Part shown: positions 14,462 to 15,685 of the stretch, in pieces
Layout of the letters: each line of letters opens with the position of its first letter
How positions within the stretch are numbered: position 1 is the stretch's first letter
Assembly: GCA_020048795.1 (NCBI GenBank)
Contig: JAIFMA010000080.1
Location: forward strand, 1 to 15,685
Source of the DNA: Rhodoferax sp.
GTDB taxonomy: Bacteria; Pseudomonadota; Gammaproteobacteria; Burkholderiales; Burkholderiaceae_C
Reading direction: 5' to 3'
DNA length: 15,685 bases
The notes under the pieces: generated by a model
Databases searched by the model: none
Seen by the model: the letters and a program-made list of their open reading frames with translations, nothing else
Told to the model about the DNA's origin: nothing
Position numbers and translations under genes: made by a program

Positions 14462-15507
14462 AAGGCGGCAGTTTGTCATCTCATCAACGTGCGAGGTTGC
14501 AGGCTTACCTTGAGCATCGGCCTTGCCAGGGGCCGGAAACTGTTCATATCGACATCATCAATGCCTGCAACCTGAATTGCGTCACCTGTTGGAACTATGC
14601 GCCCGGACTGGTGGCACCCAAACCGACGGCCTGGAAAGCGCAGCGCATGGATGCAGCGGTATTTGCCAGGGTTCTCGCTGAGGTTGCGGATGCCAGCACC
14701 GAGCGAATTATTCTTTCCGGCGGTGGCGAGCCTTTTGTTCACCCCCGCATTCATGACTTCATCACTGCGGTGAAGGCCCGGAGTTTGGCACTGACCGTCA
14801 TCAGCAATGGTACGTTGTGCGACTTTAACCAACTGGCCGAGTTACGGGTTGACCAGATGTTGATCAACATGTCTTCGGCCAGCGCGGCCACTTACGTGGC
14901 CTACCACCCCAATCAACAGGAAGAGACTTTTCATCAGTTGACAAAGGGGATCAGCAGCGTACGCGGCCGCATCGCCATCAACCTGGTGCAGGTGATCAAT
15001 ACACTCAACGCCCATGAAATTGTGGCCATGATCGATCTGGCATCCCGATTGGGTACCCGCGCTTCGTTCAAGGTTGGCGATACGCCCCCGGGAACCGAAT
15101 CGCTGGCCCTTGACACTGCACAGCGGCACAAGCTGACAGACGAGGTGATCCCGCTTGCAATCCAGCGTGCCAAAGCGCTGGGGGTCAAAAACAACCTGCT
15201 CGCATTTGCCGACCAGTTGGGGCAGCACCTCGGAAGGAGCGAGCCGCCAGCGTGTTTTGCCGGCTATCTGTACAGCCGGGTTTACGTGGATGGCCGCGTG
15301 TTTTTTTGCTGCGAACACATCGAAGTTGGCCACGTCAATGAGGCATCCTTTGGCGAGATTTGGGCATCCCCACCCTATGACGCAGTACGGCAGCGCATGC
15401 ATCGGGGTCAGTCTTACCCGGGCTGCGCACGTTGCGGTAAACATGACATGAACTTCACGGCGGCCTGCCAGTTGGCCAAGCTGCAGGGCGAATGGGTCGC
15501 ACCATGA
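14458..15507 (+). CDS. Radical SAM enzyme with C-terminal SPASM-like cysteine region
   Basis: This 349-residue protein uses S-adenosylmethionine and an iron-sulfur cluster for radical chemistry. The cluster motif is C37-x3-C41-x2-C44 (INACNLNCVTCW). SAM-contacting elements follow as LSGGGEP (86-92) and VISNGTL (114-120). The C-terminal part has a SPASM/twitch-like set of cysteines, C266, C284, C285, C323, C326 and C337, around YVDGRVFFCCEH and GHVNEASFGEIW, a layout used by enzymes that modify peptides or proteins and bind auxiliary clusters. The ATG at 14458 overlaps the previous stop (ATGA) and has GGAG (14449-14452) 5 bases upstream. The gene ends on another ATGA that starts the next radical SAM gene. 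The substrate is unknown: a peptide, a sugar or a glycopeptide would all fit the context. Confidence 0.92.
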   Translation: MKGGSLSSHQRARLQAYLEHRPCQGPETVHIDIINACNLNCVTCWNYAPGLVAPKPTAWKAQRMDAAVFARVLAEVADASTERIILSGGGEPFVHPRIHDFITAVKARSLALTVISNGTLCDFNQLAELRVDQMLINMSSASAATYVAYHPNQQEETFHQLTKGISSVRGRIAINLVQVINTLNAHEIVAMIDLASRLGTRASFKVGDTPPGTESLALDTAQRHKLTDEVIPLAIQRAKALGVKNNLLAFADQLGQHLGRSEPPACFAGYLYSRVYVDGRVFFCCEHIEVGHVNEASFGEIWASPPYDAVRQRMHRGQSYPGCARCGKHDMNFTAACQLAKLQGEWVAP

Positions 15508-15685
15508 ACCCACGACCGGTGGTGAACTGGAACATCGTGGGTGGCTGCAACTACCGCTGCAGTTACTGTGTGCAAAAACACGCAGAGGGTGTTGGTGGCC
15601 CGGATGACGAGGCACTCGAACGGGGACTCGACGTTCTATCCGCGCTGCCTGGGGTTTGGGAATTCAAGCTATCCGGCGGCGAGCC
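15504..15685 (+). CDS. Second radical SAM enzyme (C-terminus cut by window edge)
   Basis: Only the first 60 residues are visible; the frame is open to the right edge. It begins MNPRPVVNWN and carries the radical SAM cluster motif C15-x3-C19-x2-C22 (GGCNYRCSYCVQKH), then LSGGE at about 56-60, the SAM-binding GGE motif. The start ATG overlaps the stop of the preceding radical SAM gene (ATGA), so the two should be made together. It differs clearly in sequence from its neighbour, which suggests two distinct steps and not a recent duplication. Class and substrate cannot be decided without the rest of the gene. Confidence 0.88.
   Translation, partial: MNPRPVVNWNIVGGCNYRCSYCVQKHAEGVGGPDDEALERGLDVLSALPGVWEFKLSGGE

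Noticed and set aside
14842..15615. Minus-strand 257-residue frame
   Set aside because: Antisense to the radical SAM gene, whose cluster and SPASM cysteines are clear.

Overview
The window looks like chromosomal DNA of a moderately GC-rich betaproteobacterium, probably Burkholderiales and perhaps a Comamonadaceae member. This is inferred from gene content: a pilT/yggS divergent pair, dense multi-domain c-di-GMP signalling genes and an Lrp-like regulator. No rRNA, tRNA, CRISPR array, insertion sequence or phage gene was seen.

Layout. (1) Positions 1-1650: pilT (minus strand, C-terminus cut by the window edge) diverges from yggS (plus strand) across a 35-bp gap. A good sigma70-like promoter for pilT lies over the first codons of yggS. 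(2) 1754-3280: an unrecognised exported protein (signal peptide, N-terminal beta-rich region, three similar roughly 95-residue C-terminal modules). (3) 3314-11318, all on the minus strand: a signalling block. In transcription order it holds a periplasmic-binding-domain/PAS/GGDEF/EAL protein ending in an intrinsic terminator that begins at its stop codon; a dCache-HAMP-PAS-PAS-PAS sensor with no output domain; a membrane GGDEF-EAL protein with a C-terminal zinc-binding CZB domain; and an Lrp/AsnC regulator overlapping the end of that gene. (4) 11319-12059: about 740 bp without an intact gene, holding what looks like the decayed end of an extracellular adhesin-like module on the minus strand. 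(5) 12060-15685, plus strand: four genes joined by stop/start overlaps. They encode an exported TPR/membrane/four-cysteine protein, a MurG-like GT-B glycosyltransferase, a radical SAM/SPASM protein, and a second radical SAM protein cut by the window edge.

How the parts may work together. The signalling block can plausibly make, degrade and sense c-di-GMP in response to periplasmic ligands and zinc. PilT is a motility ATPase of the kind of surface behaviour c-di-GMP often controls, but no direct link is shown here. The last operon is the best candidate for an undescribed system: translational coupling of a glycosyltransferase with two radical SAM enzymes and a membrane TPR/zinc-ribbon-like protein suggests one pathway building or modifying a glycan, peptide or glycopeptide. 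Its substrate cannot be named from this window, and more genes probably follow past the right edge.
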